Of a stretch of DNA of 64,000 bases, positions 33,650 to 44,542 are shown one piece after another. The notes under the pieces are model-generated. The model searched no databases. It had not been told where the DNA came from and saw only the letters and a program-made list of their open reading frames with translations. Within the stretch, counting starts at the first letter, position 1, and each line of letters begins with the position of its first letter. The DNA comes from Cobetia sp. cqz5-12 (GTDB lineage Bacteria > Pseudomonadota > Gammaproteobacteria > Pseudomonadales > Halomonadaceae). The stretch lies in the NCBI RefSeq assembly GCF_016495405.1, contig NZ_CP044522.1, positions 744,001 to 808,000 on the forward strand, written 5' to 3'. Made by a program: the position numbers and the translations under genes.

Positions 33650-35026
33650 CTAGATGTTGCGCAGATACCAGTCGTATTCCAGACGGCTGATGATCTGCAT
33701 GGCCGCTTCACGCTCCGCGCGACGCCCGGCGATGAACACGTTCAGGAAGCGTTCGCTGAAGGCTTCCGTCAGGGGCGCGCTTTCCTCGAGCAGGGTCAGG
33801 GCTTCGGGCCAGCTGTTGGTCAGGCTGGGCTCGAACTGGTCATAGGCATTGCCGATGACGGGCTCGCCCGGCGAGATCCGGTGCTGGATGCCGTGAATGA
33901 CGGACGCCAGCAGGGTAGCGACCAGCAGGTAGGGATTGACGTCAGCGCCGGCGACACGATGCTCGATCCGGCGGGCGTCATTGGGGCCGGAGGGGATGCG
34001 GATGGCCACCGAGCGGTTGTCGAAGCCCCAGGTCGGCGCCATCGGCACGTACAGACCCTGCTGGAAGCGACGATAGGAATTCAGGTTGGGTGCGAACAGC
34101 GCCATGGAAGCGGGCATCAGTTCCAGCAGTCCACCGATGGCGTGACGCAGCGTCTCGGTGCCCAGCGGGTCCTCGTCCGGGGCCGCGAAGACATTGTGGC
34201 CATGCGGGTCCACCAGGCTCATGTGGACATGCATGCCATTGCCGGCCTCGTCGCCATACGGCTTGGCCATGAAGGTGGCATCGAAGCCATGCCGCAGGGC
34301 GACCCCCTTGATGAGGCGCTTGAGCAGCACGGCACTGTCGCAGGCCTTCATGGCGTCATCGAGATGGATCAGGTTGATCTCGAACTGACCCGGCGCACAC
34401 TCCTTGAGCGCGGTATCCAGCGGCAACTGCTGCACGCGCGCCGCGTCCTGGATCTCCTCGAGGAAATCGGCGTATTCGTCCAGCTCGCCGATGGAGTAGA
34501 GCTGGCTCTCCGTGGCGCGTTCACCGGTCGTCGGAGAGCACGGCGGCTGGACCATGCCCAGATCATCGCGTTCACGATCCACGAGATAGAATTCAAGTTC
34601 CAGTGCCACCACCGCCTTGAGTCCCATGTCGGCCAGCAGGTCGACCTGTTTCTGCAGCTGGTTGCGCGGGTCGGCGAAGAAGGGGCCGTCCTTGTCATCG
34701 CGCATATTCATCAACAGCTGGCCCTGCTTGCCGTTGCGCAGCCAGGGAGCCGGCATCAAGGTGCCGGGGATGGGGCGGCAGACCTGATCCCCATCGCCCG
34801 ACTCCAGCCCCAGCCCCGTCTCTTCAATGGTATTGCCGGCGATATCGATGGCGAACACGGAGCCCGGCAGGTTGATGCCATTCTCGTAGGCCTTTTCCAG
34901 ATTCTCGCGCGGGATGCGCTTGCCGCGCTGGATGCCACTGATATCGCTGATCAGCAGGTCGATGTTCTCGATTTCCGGATGGCGATCCAGAAACTCTCTG
35001 GCCTCATCGACGGGGTGGGTGTACAT
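33650..35026 (-). CDS. puuA: Gamma-glutamylputrescine synthetase PuuA
   Basis: A GS-family ligase making gamma-glutamylputrescine from putrescine, Glu and ATP. 458 aa. It matches the E. coli PuuA pattern: GIQRGKRIP, PGSVFAIDIAGNTIEETGLG, VVALELEFYLVDRERD, QPPCSPTT, CAPGQFEINL, FMAKPYGDEAGNGMHVH and VAIRIP. An in-frame ATG at 35062 overlaps the predicted promoter -10 and lacks a ribosome site. ATG 35026 has AGGTGA 6 nt upstream and is preferred. It is divergent from puuD and the rest of the catabolic genes. Confidence 0.93.
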   Translation of the reverse strand: MYTHPVDEAREFLDRHPEIENIDLLISDISGIQRGKRIPRENLEKAYENGINLPGSVFAIDIAGNTIEETGLGLESGDGDQVCRPIPGTLMPAPWLRNGKQGQLLMNMRDDKDGPFFADPRNQLQKQVDLLADMGLKAVVALELEFYLVDRERDDLGMVQPPCSPTTGERATESQLYSIGELDEYADFLEEIQDAARVQQLPLDTALKECAPGQFEINLIHLDDAMKACDSAVLLKRLIKGVALRHGFDATFMAKPYGDEAGNGMHVHMSLVDPHGHNVFAAPDEDPLGTETLRHAIGGLLELMPASMALFAPNLNSYRRFQQGLYVPMAPTWGFDNRSVAIRIPSGPNDARRIEHRVAGADVNPYLLVATLLASVIHGIQHRISPGEPVIGNAYDQFEPSLTNSWPEALTLLEESAPLTEAFSERFLNVFIAGRRAEREAAMQIISRLEYDWYLRNI

Positions 35027-35061
35027 GGAGGTCACCTGTGAAACTGGGTTGTTGTCCTTCA

Positions 35062-35090
35062 TATATCGTCACGGCTACACGTGTTGTCAA
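35062..35090 (-). promoter_or_regulatory. Predicted puuA promoter
   Basis: On the minus strand a perfect TTGACA (35085-35090) lies 17 bp from GATATA (35062-35067). A nearby ACAATATTGT palindrome (35098-35107) sits just upstream and is a candidate PuuR or other operator. Confidence 0.55.
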
Positions 35091-35203
35091 ATAATTTACA
35101 ATATTGTCCAGATGGCGTGAGCAGGCTTCTCGTGAAATGTGTTTTTAATGCCATGAAAAACAGTAGGTTGATTGAATGGTGGGTGTTGTCGCTTTTTGTC
35201 CGG

Positions 35204-35232
35204 TTGGCAAGAAATGACGTTCAGTCTATGTT
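35204..35232 (+). promoter_or_regulatory. Predicted promoter of puuD-spuC-puuC
   Basis: TTGGCA (35204-35209), a 17-bp spacer and TATGTT (35227-35232) lie 53 bp before the puuD start, which has a strong GGAAAGGAG ribosome site. Confidence 0.5.
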
Positions 35233-35285
35233 GAGAAAACCTTGCCACTTCTTTTGCTCATGCCACCTGTCGGAAAGGAGACTCC

Positions 35286-36074
35286 ATGACACCCCGCCCT
35301 CTGGTTGGCGTCATCGCCTGTCGTCGCACGATTGAAGGTCATCCGGCGCACATGGTGACGGACAAGTACGTCAGTGCCCTGCGTGAATTCGGTCTCGAAC
35401 CGGTGATCATCCCGGTGTGGGAGGATATCGAGGAGGCGTCGGCCCGAGCCTTGCTGGCACGGATGGATGGACTGCTGCTGACCGGCAGCTACTCCAACAT
35501 GCATCCCTCTCGCTACGGTGAGGCCGTCGCGCCGGAGAATACCTACGAGGATCTGGCGCGTGATGCGGCGGTGATGTCCTGGGTGCCATTGGCTCTCGAG
35601 TTGCAGCTGCCGTTGCTGGGGATCTGTCGCGGTTTCCAGGAGTTGAACGTGGTCTTCGGCGGCAGTCTGCATCAGGCCGTCCAGACGGTGCCGAGCCTGA
35701 TGGACCATCGCGAGCCCAGTGGCGACCAGGACACACAGTATGCTCCTTGCCATCCGATCAGCATTGCACCGGATGGCGTGCTGGCAGCGCTGTATCCCGA
35801 CTCCGGGGCGCAGGTCAATTCGCTGCATCAGCAGGGTATCGCACGTCTCGGCGATGGCCTGCGGGTCGAAGCCGTTGCACCGGATGGCCTGGTCGAGGCG
35901 ATCTCGAGCAGCGAAGCTCGGGCCTTCACGCTGGCCGTGCAGTGGCACCCCGAGTGGAAGCCCCGTGAGCATCCGCTCTATGAGGCGCTGCTGGAGGGCT
36001 TTGCCTCGGCCTGTCGCGAGAAGGCTGAAAGCAGCGTGTCGAGGGTTCGCCCCACCTGTCGCGAGGAGGCGTGA
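35286..36074 (+). CDS. puuD: Gamma-glutamyl-GABA hydrolase PuuD
   Basis: A class I glutamine-amidotransferase-like hydrolase, 262 aa, that splits gamma-glutamyl-GABA into glutamate and GABA, the last step of the Puu route. The nucleophile is C114 in LGICRGFQELN (same number as in E. coli PuuD); His and Glu lie in QWHPEW (H221, E223). It is first gene of the puuD-spuC-puuC operon, with its stop next to the aminotransferase start. Confidence 0.95.
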   Translation: MTPRPLVGVIACRRTIEGHPAHMVTDKYVSALREFGLEPVIIPVWEDIEEASARALLARMDGLLLTGSYSNMHPSRYGEAVAPENTYEDLARDAAVMSWVPLALELQLPLLGICRGFQELNVVFGGSLHQAVQTVPSLMDHREPSGDQDTQYAPCHPISIAPDGVLAALYPDSGAQVNSLHQQGIARLGDGLRVEAVAPDGLVEAISSSEARAFTLAVQWHPEWKPREHPLYEALLEGFASACREKAESSVSRVRPTCREEA

Positions 36075-36076
36075 AG

Positions 36077-37540
36077 ATGTCGGCCAATGAGAATGGCGCA
36101 CGCCTCCAGGCGCTGGATACGCGACACCATCTGCATCCCTTCACCGACTTCAAGCAGCTGGGTGAACAGGGCAGTCGTATCATCACCGGTGGCAGCGGTG
36201 TCTATATCGAGGACGCCGATGGTCAGCGGATTCTGGATGGCATGGCAGGACTGTGGTGCGTGAACCTCGGTTATGATCAACCAGAGCTGGTCGCAGCGGC
36301 CAGCCAGCAGATGACGCAACTGCCGTACTACAACACCTTCTTCAAGACCGCTCATCCGCCGGCGATCGAATTGGCAGCCGAGCTGTGTCGTCTCGCGCCG
36401 GAGCACATCAACCACGTCTTCTTCACCGGTTCCGGCTCTGAGGCCAATGACAGCATGCTGCGCATGGTCAGGCGGTTCTGGGCGCTCAAGGGCCAGCCGG
36501 AAAAGCAGTGGATCATCGCACGCGAGAATGGCTATCACGGCTCGACCGTCGCGGGCATGAGCCTGGGTGGCATGGCGCCGATGCATGCCCAGGGTGGCCC
36601 CTGCGTGCCCGGCATCACGCATATCCGCCAGCCTTACTGGTTCGCGGAAGGCCGTGAAACCCCGGAACTTGAAACACGCAGCCGAGACGATTTCGGGCGA
36701 CTGTGTGCCGAAGCGCTGGATACACGTATTCAGGAACTGGGCCCAGACAACGTGGCCGCCTTCCTGGCGGAGCCCGTGCAGGGCGCCGGTGGTGCCATCA
36801 TGCCGCCGGACAGCTACTGGCCAGCGATCAAGGCGGTGCTGGCGAAATATGACATCCTGCTGGTGGTGGATGAGGTCATCTGTGGCTTCGGTCGTCTCGG
36901 GGAATGGTTCGGCAGTCAGCATTACGACCTGAAGCCTGATCTGATGCCCATCGCCAAGGGCCTGTCGTCCGGCTACCTGCCGATCGGTGGCGTACTGGTG
37001 GGGGACCGCGTCGCCGAGACCTTGATCGAGGAGGGCGGCGAATTCTTCCACGGCTTCACCTACTCCGGTCATCCCGTGTGTGCCGCCGTGGCGCTCAAGA
37101 CCCTCGAGATCATGCAGCGCGAGGATATTGTCACCCGCGTGCGTGATGACCTGGGGCCGTATCTGGCCAGCCGCTGGGCAACGCTTGCGGACCACCCGCT
37201 GGTCGGCGAGGCGCGTTCTCTGGGCCTGATGGGGGCGCTGGAGCTGGTGGCGGACAAGGTCAGTGGCGAGCGTTTCGAGGCATCCCTGGCGGTCGGCAAC
37301 CTGTGTCGCGATATCTGCTTCGAGACCGGCCTGGTGATGCGTTCGGTGGGCGACACCATGATCATCTCGCCACCGCTGGTGATCACGCATGAACAGATTG
37401 ATGCACTGGTCAGTCTGGCACGCGCGGCACTGGATGAAACGGCGCGTCAGCTGGCGACTGGCGGTCATGGTGCTGCTCCTTCAGCAACCTCCTCCTCTCT
37501 TCTGTCGCAGCACTCTTCTTCCCTGACTTCGGAATCCTGA
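36077..37540 (+). CDS. spuC: Putrescine-pyruvate aminotransferase SpuC (class III)
   Basis: A PLP aminotransferase, 487 aa, that moves the terminal amine of putrescine (or spermidine) to pyruvate, giving 4-aminobutanal. The N-terminal HHLHPFTDFKQL and DGMAGLWCVNLGY segments match Pseudomonas SpuC rather than GABA aminotransferase. FFTGSGSEANDSMLRMVR and the PLP lysine K294 (MPIAKGLSSGY) are present. A Ser/Ala-rich tail of about 30 residues after the conserved end is unusual (SpuC is about 456 aa). ATG 36077 is favoured over GTG 36071 by GAGGAGG spacing. Confidence 0.9.
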   Translation: MSANENGARLQALDTRHHLHPFTDFKQLGEQGSRIITGGSGVYIEDADGQRILDGMAGLWCVNLGYDQPELVAAASQQMTQLPYYNTFFKTAHPPAIELAAELCRLAPEHINHVFFTGSGSEANDSMLRMVRRFWALKGQPEKQWIIARENGYHGSTVAGMSLGGMAPMHAQGGPCVPGITHIRQPYWFAEGRETPELETRSRDDFGRLCAEALDTRIQELGPDNVAAFLAEPVQGAGGAIMPPDSYWPAIKAVLAKYDILLVVDEVICGFGRLGEWFGSQHYDLKPDLMPIAKGLSSGYLPIGGVLVGDRVAETLIEEGGEFFHGFTYSGHPVCAAVALKTLEIMQREDIVTRVRDDLGPYLASRWATLADHPLVGEARSLGLMGALELVADKVSGERFEASLAVGNLCRDICFETGLVMRSVGDTMIISPPLVITHEQIDALVSLARAALDETARQLATGGHGAAPSATSSSLLSQHSSSLTSES

Positions 37541-37542
37541 AA

Positions 37543-39039
37543 ATGAGCCGTCCCCAGACATTGTCCGATTGGCAGGCACTAGCCGCCCGTGTGACCGCAC
37601 AGCTGGAAGGCAATGCCTTCATCAATGACGAATTCGTGCCGGCGGTCAGTGGTGAGACCTTCGAGAGCCTCAATCCTGCCACCGGAGAGCGGCTGGCGAT
37701 GGTCGCCAGCTGTGACAGCGCCGATGCCGAGATCGCCATTCGCCATGCGCGTGCCGCCTTCAAGCGCGGAGTCTGGTCGCGCATGGCACCTGTCGAGCGC
37801 AAGGGCGTGATGCTCAGGCTGGCCGCGCTGATGGAAGCCCATCAGGATGAGCTGGCATTGCTGGATAGCCTCGACATGGGCAAGCCGGTCACCAGCGCGC
37901 TGAATGACATGGCCGGGGCGATCGGCTCGATCCGCCATCAGGCCGAATCCATCGACAAGCTGTACGGTGAAGTGGCCCCGACAGGCGAGCAGGCGCTGGG
38001 CATGGTGCTGCGCGAACCGCTGGGCGTGGTGGCCTCCATCGTGCCATGGAACTTTCCGCTGATGATGACGGCGTGGAAGATCGCCCCGGCGCTGGCAGCG
38101 GGCAACAGCGTCATCCTCAAACCGTCGGAGAAATCACCGCTGTCGGCGCTGCGTCTGGCGGCGCTGGCTCGCGAGGCCGGCATTCCGAAGGGAGTCTTCC
38201 AGGTGCTGCCGGGCTTCGGGCATACCGTCGGACGTGCGCTAGCGCTGTCGATGGACGTCGAATGCCTGGCCTTCACCGGCTCCACCGCCGTCGGCAAGCA
38301 GCTGATGCAGTATGCCGGGCAGTCGAATCTGAAGCGGGTCTTTCTGGAGTGTGGCGGCAAGAGTCCCAACATCGTCTTCGCCGATTGCGCCAATCTGGAT
38401 CGCGTCGCCGAGAGCGCCGCGGCCGCCATCTTCTACAACCAGGGCGAGGTCTGTATCGCGGGCTCCCGTCTGCTGGTGGAGAACTCGATCCGCGATGCCT
38501 TCGTGGCCAGGGTGGTGGCCGCCGCCGAACGCATGCAGCCCGGCGACCCGCTGGACCCGGCAAGCTTCATGGGCGCAATGGTCGACAGAATCCAGTACGA
38601 GCGCGTGATGGGCTATATCCGTCAGGGCGTCGAGGAGGGCGCGGCATTGCGCGTCGGCGGTGAGGAAGTCGACGGCCCCGGGCTCTTCATCCGTCCGGTG
38701 GTCTTCGATGGCGTCACGCCCGAGATGGCGATCGGCTGTGAGGAAATCTTCGGGCCGGTGCTGTCCGTGTTCGGCTTCGAGACCGAAGACGAGGCGCTTG
38801 AGTTGGCCAATGACAGTGATTTCGGACTGGCGGCAGGGGTGTGGAGTCGGGACATCGACCGCATCATGCGCGTGACGCGTCGACTCGAATCCGGTCAGGT
38901 CTTCGTCAACAACTGGGCGGGGGGCGACCAGACCATGCCCTTCGGCGGAGTGAAGCAGTCCGGCAACGGGCGCGACAAGTCGCATCACTCGCTGGCGGAA
39001 TATACCCAGCTCAAGAGTGTCTGGATCGAGCTGAGCTGA
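37543..39039 (+). CDS. puuC: Gamma-glutamyl-gamma-aminobutyraldehyde dehydrogenase PuuC
   Basis: An NAD(P)-dependent aldehyde dehydrogenase, 498 aa. It oxidises gamma-glutamyl-aminobutyraldehyde, and probably free 4-aminobutanal from SpuC. SIVPWNFPLMMTAWKIAPAL, the general base E269 in LECGGKSPN and nucleophile C304 in NQGEVCIAGSRL are intact. It starts 2 nt after the spuC stop and ends the operon before a strong palindromic terminator. Assignment as PuuC over other ALDHs rests on context plus the DWQALAARV N-terminus typical of PuuC. Confidence 0.93.
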   Translation: MSRPQTLSDWQALAARVTAQLEGNAFINDEFVPAVSGETFESLNPATGERLAMVASCDSADAEIAIRHARAAFKRGVWSRMAPVERKGVMLRLAALMEAHQDELALLDSLDMGKPVTSALNDMAGAIGSIRHQAESIDKLYGEVAPTGEQALGMVLREPLGVVASIVPWNFPLMMTAWKIAPALAAGNSVILKPSEKSPLSALRLAALAREAGIPKGVFQVLPGFGHTVGRALALSMDVECLAFTGSTAVGKQLMQYAGQSNLKRVFLECGGKSPNIVFADCANLDRVAESAAAAIFYNQGEVCIAGSRLLVENSIRDAFVARVVAAAERMQPGDPLDPASFMGAMVDRIQYERVMGYIRQGVEEGAALRVGGEEVDGPGLFIRPVVFDGVTPEMAIGCEEIFGPVLSVFGFETEDEALELANDSDFGLAAGVWSRDIDRIMRVTRRLESGQVFVNNWAGGDQTMPFGGVKQSGNGRDKSHHSLAEYTQLKSVWIELS

Positions 39040-39070
39040 TTCATCACTCGTGATGAAGCTCCTGAAAGAC

Positions 39071-39100
39071 AAAGAGGCCACGCGATCGCGTGGCCTCTTT
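39071..39100. terminator. Bidirectional palindromic terminator between puuC and puuR
   Basis: A perfect 30-bp palindrome: AAAGAGGCCACGCGA followed by its exact complement, ending CTTT-GTTT. A smaller hairpin TTCATCAC/GTGATGAA (39040-39047/39050-39057) precedes it. It serves both convergent genes. Confidence 0.88.
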
Positions 39101-39120
39101 GTTTCTGTCTGTCGCATGAA

Positions 39121-39672
39121 CTAGAACATGCGGGCAGGCGTCGCGCAGCTGACCAGACGACACTCGACATCACCGATGTTGCGGAAGCGATGCGGCACGT
39201 TGGTATCGAAGTAGTAGGCTTCGCCTGCCTTCAATACTCGCGTGTCGCCGCCGATGGTGATCTCGATCTCGCCCTCGATGATCACTCCGGCCTCTTCACC
39301 CTGGTGAGTGATCATCTCGCGGCCGGTATCACTGATCGGCGGGTAGGTCTCGATCATGAAGGACAGGGCGCGGTCACGACGCTTGGCGCCCACCAGCTTG
39401 AAGATCACCTCACCGCTACCGACATTGGTGAGTTCATCCGCGTCGTAGAAGACCTTGCCGGTGTTCTCGAGCTCCATGGTGAAGAAGTCGCCGACGCTCA
39501 TGGGAATGGCGGCGAGAATCTTCGACAGTGAGCTCACCGACGGGCTGACCTTGCCCTGTTCGATCAGCGACAGGCTGGAGTGGGTCACACCACAGCGCTT
39601 GGCCAGCTCGCGTTGCGAGATACCACGCAGGGTTCGCAGCGCCCGCAGGCGTGCACCGACATCATCTGCCAT
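39121..39672 (-). CDS. puuR: XRE-cupin transcriptional repressor PuuR
   Basis: A 183-aa regulator (E. coli PuuR 185 aa). The N-terminal HTH (LRTLRGISQRELAKRCGVTH) is followed by SSLSLIEQGKVSPSVSSL, then a C-terminal cupin with THQGEEAGVIIEGEIEITIG and VPHRFRN. In E. coli PuuR represses puu genes and is relieved by putrescine. The start at 39672 follows AAGGAAG; a longer open frame upstream shows no similarity. It is convergent with puuC and is the only regulator inside the polyamine region. Confidence 0.93.
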   Translation of the reverse strand: MADDVGARLRALRTLRGISQRELAKRCGVTHSSLSLIEQGKVSPSVSSLSKILAAIPMSVGDFFTMELENTGKVFYDADELTNVGSGEVIFKLVGAKRRDRALSFMIETYPPISDTGREMITHQGEEAGVIIEGEIEITIGGDTRVLKAGEAYYFDTNVPHRFRNIGDVECRLVSCATPARMF

Positions 39673-39729
39673 CAGAACTTCCTTTGCGAAGCGACGATTG
39701 ACTGGAGTTGGCTGCCGTCGTTGACCGAC

Positions 39730-39764
39730 AACGGCCAGTCCCGGGGTCTCCGTGACTGGCCGTT
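39730..39764 (-). terminator. Hairpin after gatB
   Basis: AACGGCCAGTC (39730-39740) pairs with GACTGGCCGTT (39754-39764). It lies between the gatB stop and the puuR start; the U tract is weak, so this is a probable 3' end for gatCAB. Confidence 0.6.
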
Positions 39765-39799
39765 GCATGCAGCGACAGGATGGCTCGGGAACGACTGGC

Positions 39800-41254
39800 T
39801 CAGCTGAGGCTGTCCAGCTTGTCCTTCAGCACCTTGTTGACCTGTTGCGGGTTGGCGGTGCCGCGTGAGGCCTTCATCACCTGACCGACGAAGAAGCCGA
39901 TCATCTTGCCGCGCTTGTCCGGCTCGGCTTCCTGATACTGGGTCACCTGAGCCGGGTTGTCGGCGATCACCTGATCGACCACGGCTTCGATGGCGCCGCT
40001 GTCAGTGACCTGCTTGAGGCCGCGTGATTCGATGATCTCGTCGGCGCTCTCGCCTTCGCCATCCCACAGTGCGGCGAACACCTGCTTGGCGGCCTTGCCG
40101 TTGATGGTCTCATCGACGATGCGCTTGATCAGGCCACCCAGCTGGGCCGCGGAAACCGGGCTGACGTTGATGTCGAGGTTTTCCTTGTTGAGACGGCCGG
40201 TCAGCTCGCCCTGCACCCAGTTGGCAGCCTGCTTGGCATCGCCGCAGACATCCTTCACTTCCTCGAAGAAGTCGGCCATCTCGCGGCTGGCGGACAGCAC
40301 GCTGGCATCATAGGCGGACAGGCCCAGTTCGCTCTCGAAACGGGCGCGCTTCTCGGCCGGCAGTTCCGGCAGGGTCTGGCGCAGGTGTTCGATGTAAGCC
40401 TCGTCGACTTCCACCGGCAGCAGGTCCGGGCACGGGAAGTAGCGGTAGTCGTTGGCTTCTTCCTTGGTGCGCATGCTGCGCGTCTCGTCGGCGTCCGGGT
40501 CGTACAGGCGGGTTTCCTGTACCACCTTGCCGCCGTCCTCGATCAGCTCGATCTGACGCTCCACCTCGAAGTGGATGGCGCGCTCGATGAAGCGGAAGGA
40601 GTTGACGTTCTTGATCTCGGCGCGGGTGCCGAAGGCTTCCTGGCCCTTGGGGCGTACCGAGACGTTGACGTCGCAACGCAGCGAGCCTTCGGCCATGTTG
40701 CCGTCGGAGATGCCGAGATACGTCACGATGGCGTGGATCGCCTTGACGTAGGCCACCGCTTCCTTGGCGGAGCGCATGTCCGGCTCGGAGACGATTTCCA
40801 GCAGCGGCGTGCCGGCGCGGTTGAGGTCGATACCGGTCATGCCCTGGAAGTCTTCGTGCAGCGACTTGCCGGCGTCTTCCTCGAGGTGGGCATGGTGGAT
40901 GCGGATCGACTTGCGCGTGCCATCCTCGAGCAGGATCTCGAGTTCCCCCGGGCCGACGATGGGCTGGTCCATCTGGCTGGTCTGGTAGCCCTTGGGCAGG
41001 TCCGGATAGAAGTAGTTCTTGCGCTCGAACACCGAACGGCCGGCCACGGCGGCATTGACGGCGAGACCGAAGCGCACGGCCATGGCCACGGCCTGCTCGT
41101 TGAGCACCGGCAGGGTGCCCGGCAGGCCGAGATCGACCGCGCTGGCCTGGGTGTTGGGCTCGGCACCGTAGGTGGTGGACGAGCCGGAGAAGATCTTTGA
41201 CTGGGTGGCGAGCTGAGCGTGAACCTCAAGCCCGATTACGACTTCCCATTGCAT
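39800..41254 (-). CDS. gatB: Asp-tRNA(Asn)/Glu-tRNA(Gln) amidotransferase subunit B
   Basis: The tRNA-binding kinase subunit of GatCAB, 484 aa. It phosphorylates the mischarged Glu/Asp so GatA-derived ammonia can amidate it. It carries [33 protein letters not shown] and [12 protein letters not shown], with a C-terminal YqeY-like tail. Its ATG overlaps the gatA stop by one base (TGATG). Confidence 0.98.
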   Translation of the reverse strand: MQWEVVIGLEVHAQLATQSKIFSGSSTTYGAEPNTQASAVDLGLPGTLPVLNEQAVAMAVRFGLAVNAAVAGRSVFERKNYFYPDLPKGYQTSQMDQPIVGPGELEILLEDGTRKSIRIHHAHLEEDAGKSLHEDFQGMTGIDLNRAGTPLLEIVSEPDMRSAKEAVAYVKAIHAIVTYLGISDGNMAEGSLRCDVNVSVRPKGQEAFGTRAEIKNVNSFRFIERAIHFEVERQIELIEDGGKVVQETRLYDPDADETRSMRTKEEANDYRYFPCPDLLPVEVDEAYIEHLRQTLPELPAEKRARFESELGLSAYDASVLSASREMADFFEEVKDVCGDAKQAANWVQGELTGRLNKENLDINVSPVSAAQLGGLIKRIVDETINGKAAKQVFAALWDGEGESADEIIESRGLKQVTDSGAIEAVVDQVIADNPAQVTQYQEAEPDKRGKMIGFFVGQVMKASRGTANPQQVNKVLKDKLDSLS

Positions 41255-42732
41255 CAGGCTTGCTCCTGTCCGAATTCCGGGCGCTGGCGGTGCCAGTCGG
41301 TGAGTTGCTGGAACTGGTGCGCGACGCCCAGCAGGGTCTGCTCACCGAAGTGCGGGCCGAGGATCTGCAGACCCACCGGGCGCTTGCCTGCCAGGCCGGC
41401 CGGCACGCTGATGCCCGGAATGCCCGCCAGGTTGATGGCGATGGTGTAGAGATCCTGCAGGTACATGGACAGCGGGTCCTTGTGCGCGCCGAGATCGAAC
41501 GCCGGAGTCGGTGCCGCCGGGCCCATCAACACATCGACCTGGTCGAAGGCATCGAGGAAGTCCTGGCGGATCAGGCGACGCACCTTCTGGGCCTTGATGT
41601 AGTAGGCATCGAAGAAGCCTTCGGACAGGGTGTGCGTGCCGATGATGATGCGACGCTTCACCTCATCGCCGAAGCCTTCTTCCCGCGTGCGCTTGTAGAG
41701 GTCTTCCAGGTCCTGCGGGTCCTTGCAGCGATGGCCGAAGCGCACGCCGTCGTAACGTGACAGGTTGGAGGAGGCCTCGGCCGGCGCGATCACGTAGTAG
41801 GTCGGGATGGCCAGGTGGGTATGCGGCAGCGAGATTTCCTGCACGCTGGCACCGGCATCCTCGAAGACCTTGATCGCGGCACGTACGGAAGCTTCGACTT
41901 CCTCGGACAGGCCTTCGCCGAAGTATTCCTTCGGCAGGCCGATCTTCAGGCCCTTGAGGTTGTAGTCCAGTCCTTCGACGTAATCCGGCACGCCGCGCAC
42001 CACGCTGGTGGAGTCGCGCGGATCGGCGCCGGCGATCACGTTCATCAGGCGCGCGCAGTCCTCGGCGGAGCGAGCCATCGGGCCGCCCTGATCGAGACTG
42101 GAGGCATAGGCGATCATGCCGTAGCGCGAGACGCGACCATAGGTCGGCTTGAGGCCGGTGATGCCACAGAAGGCGGCCGGCTGGCGGATGGAACCGCCGG
42201 TGTCGGTGCCGAGTGCGGCCGGCGCAAGGCCTGCCGCGACGGCGGCGGCACTGCCGCCGGAGCTGCCGCCCGGGACGGCGGACAGGTCCCACGGGTTCTT
42301 GACGGCACCGTAGTGGCTGTTCTCGTTCGAGGAGCCCATCGCGAACTCATCGAGGTTGGTCTTGCCGAGTATCACCACGCCTTCGGCCTTGAGCTTCTCG
42401 ATCACGGTGGCGTCGTAGGGCGAGACGAAGTTGTCGAGCATCTTCGAGCCGCAGCTGGTGCGCACACCTTCGGTGCAGAAGATGTCCTTGATGGCCATCG
42501 GCACGCCGGTCAGCGTGGCGGCATTGCCAGCGGCACGGCGTGCATCGGCGGCATCCGCATCACGCAGCGCGTCTTCGCGGCACAGGGTGATGTAGCTGTT
42601 GAGCTCGCCGTCGAGGCGTTCGATACGGGCCAGGAAGGCTTCCGTCAGCTCGCGGCTGGTGTATTCGCCGGCCTCCAGGCCTTGCGCCAGCTCACTGAGC
42701 GTCTTGTCATGTAGTGCAATGGACGATGACAT
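41254..42732 (-). CDS. gatA: Asp-tRNA(Asn)/Glu-tRNA(Gln) amidotransferase subunit A
   Basis: The amidase-signature subunit, 492 aa, releasing ammonia from glutamine. The Ser-cisSer-Lys triad sits in AIKDIFC (Lys), [14 protein letters not shown] (cis-Ser) and [16 protein letters not shown] (nucleophile). The start at 42732 ([12 protein letters not shown]) is preferred to upstream in-frame ATGs at 42744 and 42768 because only it has a GGA-containing site at sensible distance. Confidence 0.97.
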   Translation of the reverse strand: MSSSIALHDKTLSELAQGLEAGEYTSRELTEAFLARIERLDGELNSYITLCREDALRDADAADARRAAGNAATLTGVPMAIKDIFCTEGVRTSCGSKMLDNFVSPYDATVIEKLKAEGVVILGKTNLDEFAMGSSNENSHYGAVKNPWDLSAVPGGSSGGSAAAVAAGLAPAALGTDTGGSIRQPAAFCGITGLKPTYGRVSRYGMIAYASSLDQGGPMARSAEDCARLMNVIAGADPRDSTSVVRGVPDYVEGLDYNLKGLKIGLPKEYFGEGLSEEVEASVRAAIKVFEDAGASVQEISLPHTHLAIPTYYVIAPAEASSNLSRYDGVRFGHRCKDPQDLEDLYKRTREEGFGDEVKRRIIIGTHTLSEGFFDAYYIKAQKVRRLIRQDFLDAFDQVDVLMGPAAPTPAFDLGAHKDPLSMYLQDLYTIAINLAGIPGISVPAGLAGKRPVGLQILGPHFGEQTLLGVAHQFQQLTDWHRQRPEFGQEQA

Positions 42733-42862
42733 GTTCGATTCCATCAGTGCAGACGATGCGCCGGGCATCGTCCGCAGAAATTCCGGGGCGGACGGGGCGT
42801 GCCGCGTGACGTGGTATCCGATGGCAGCCGATCACGATGCGTGAGCGACCCGCCAGGCGAGA

Positions 42863-43150
42863 TCACTCGACGACGCGCGGAACCAGATACAGACCCTGCT
42901 CTGTGGCCGGGGCCACCTGCTGAAAACGCTCGCGCTGATTCGATTCGGTGACTTCGTCCGCGCGCAGGCGTTGCGTGGCTTCCAGCGGGTGCGCCAGCGG
43001 TGCGACGCCGTCGGTATCGACCTGTTGCAGCTGGTCGACCATGGCGAGAATCCGGTTGAGATCCTCGACGTAGGCTTCGGCATCCTGCGAGGCAAGACCC
43101 AGGCGTGCGAGGTGAGCGGCACGCAGCACATCTGAATGTTCAAGGGCCAT
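42863..43150 (-). CDS. gatC: Asp-tRNA(Asn)/Glu-tRNA(Gln) amidotransferase subunit C
   Basis: A small clamp subunit that stabilises GatAB, 95 aa (the family norm). HLARLGL and [26 protein letters not shown] are diagnostic. It is first gene of gatCAB, divergent from mreB. The 130-bp gap to gatA is longer than usual. Confidence 0.96.
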   Translation of the reverse strand: MALEHSDVLRAAHLARLGLASQDAEAYVEDLNRILAMVDQLQQVDTDGVAPLAHPLEATQRLRADEVTESNQRERFQQVAPATEQGLYLVPRVVE

Positions 43151-44517
<1,367 letters not shown>

Positions 44518-44542
44518 CCTCGTCCGGGGCCGGGCATGCTGT

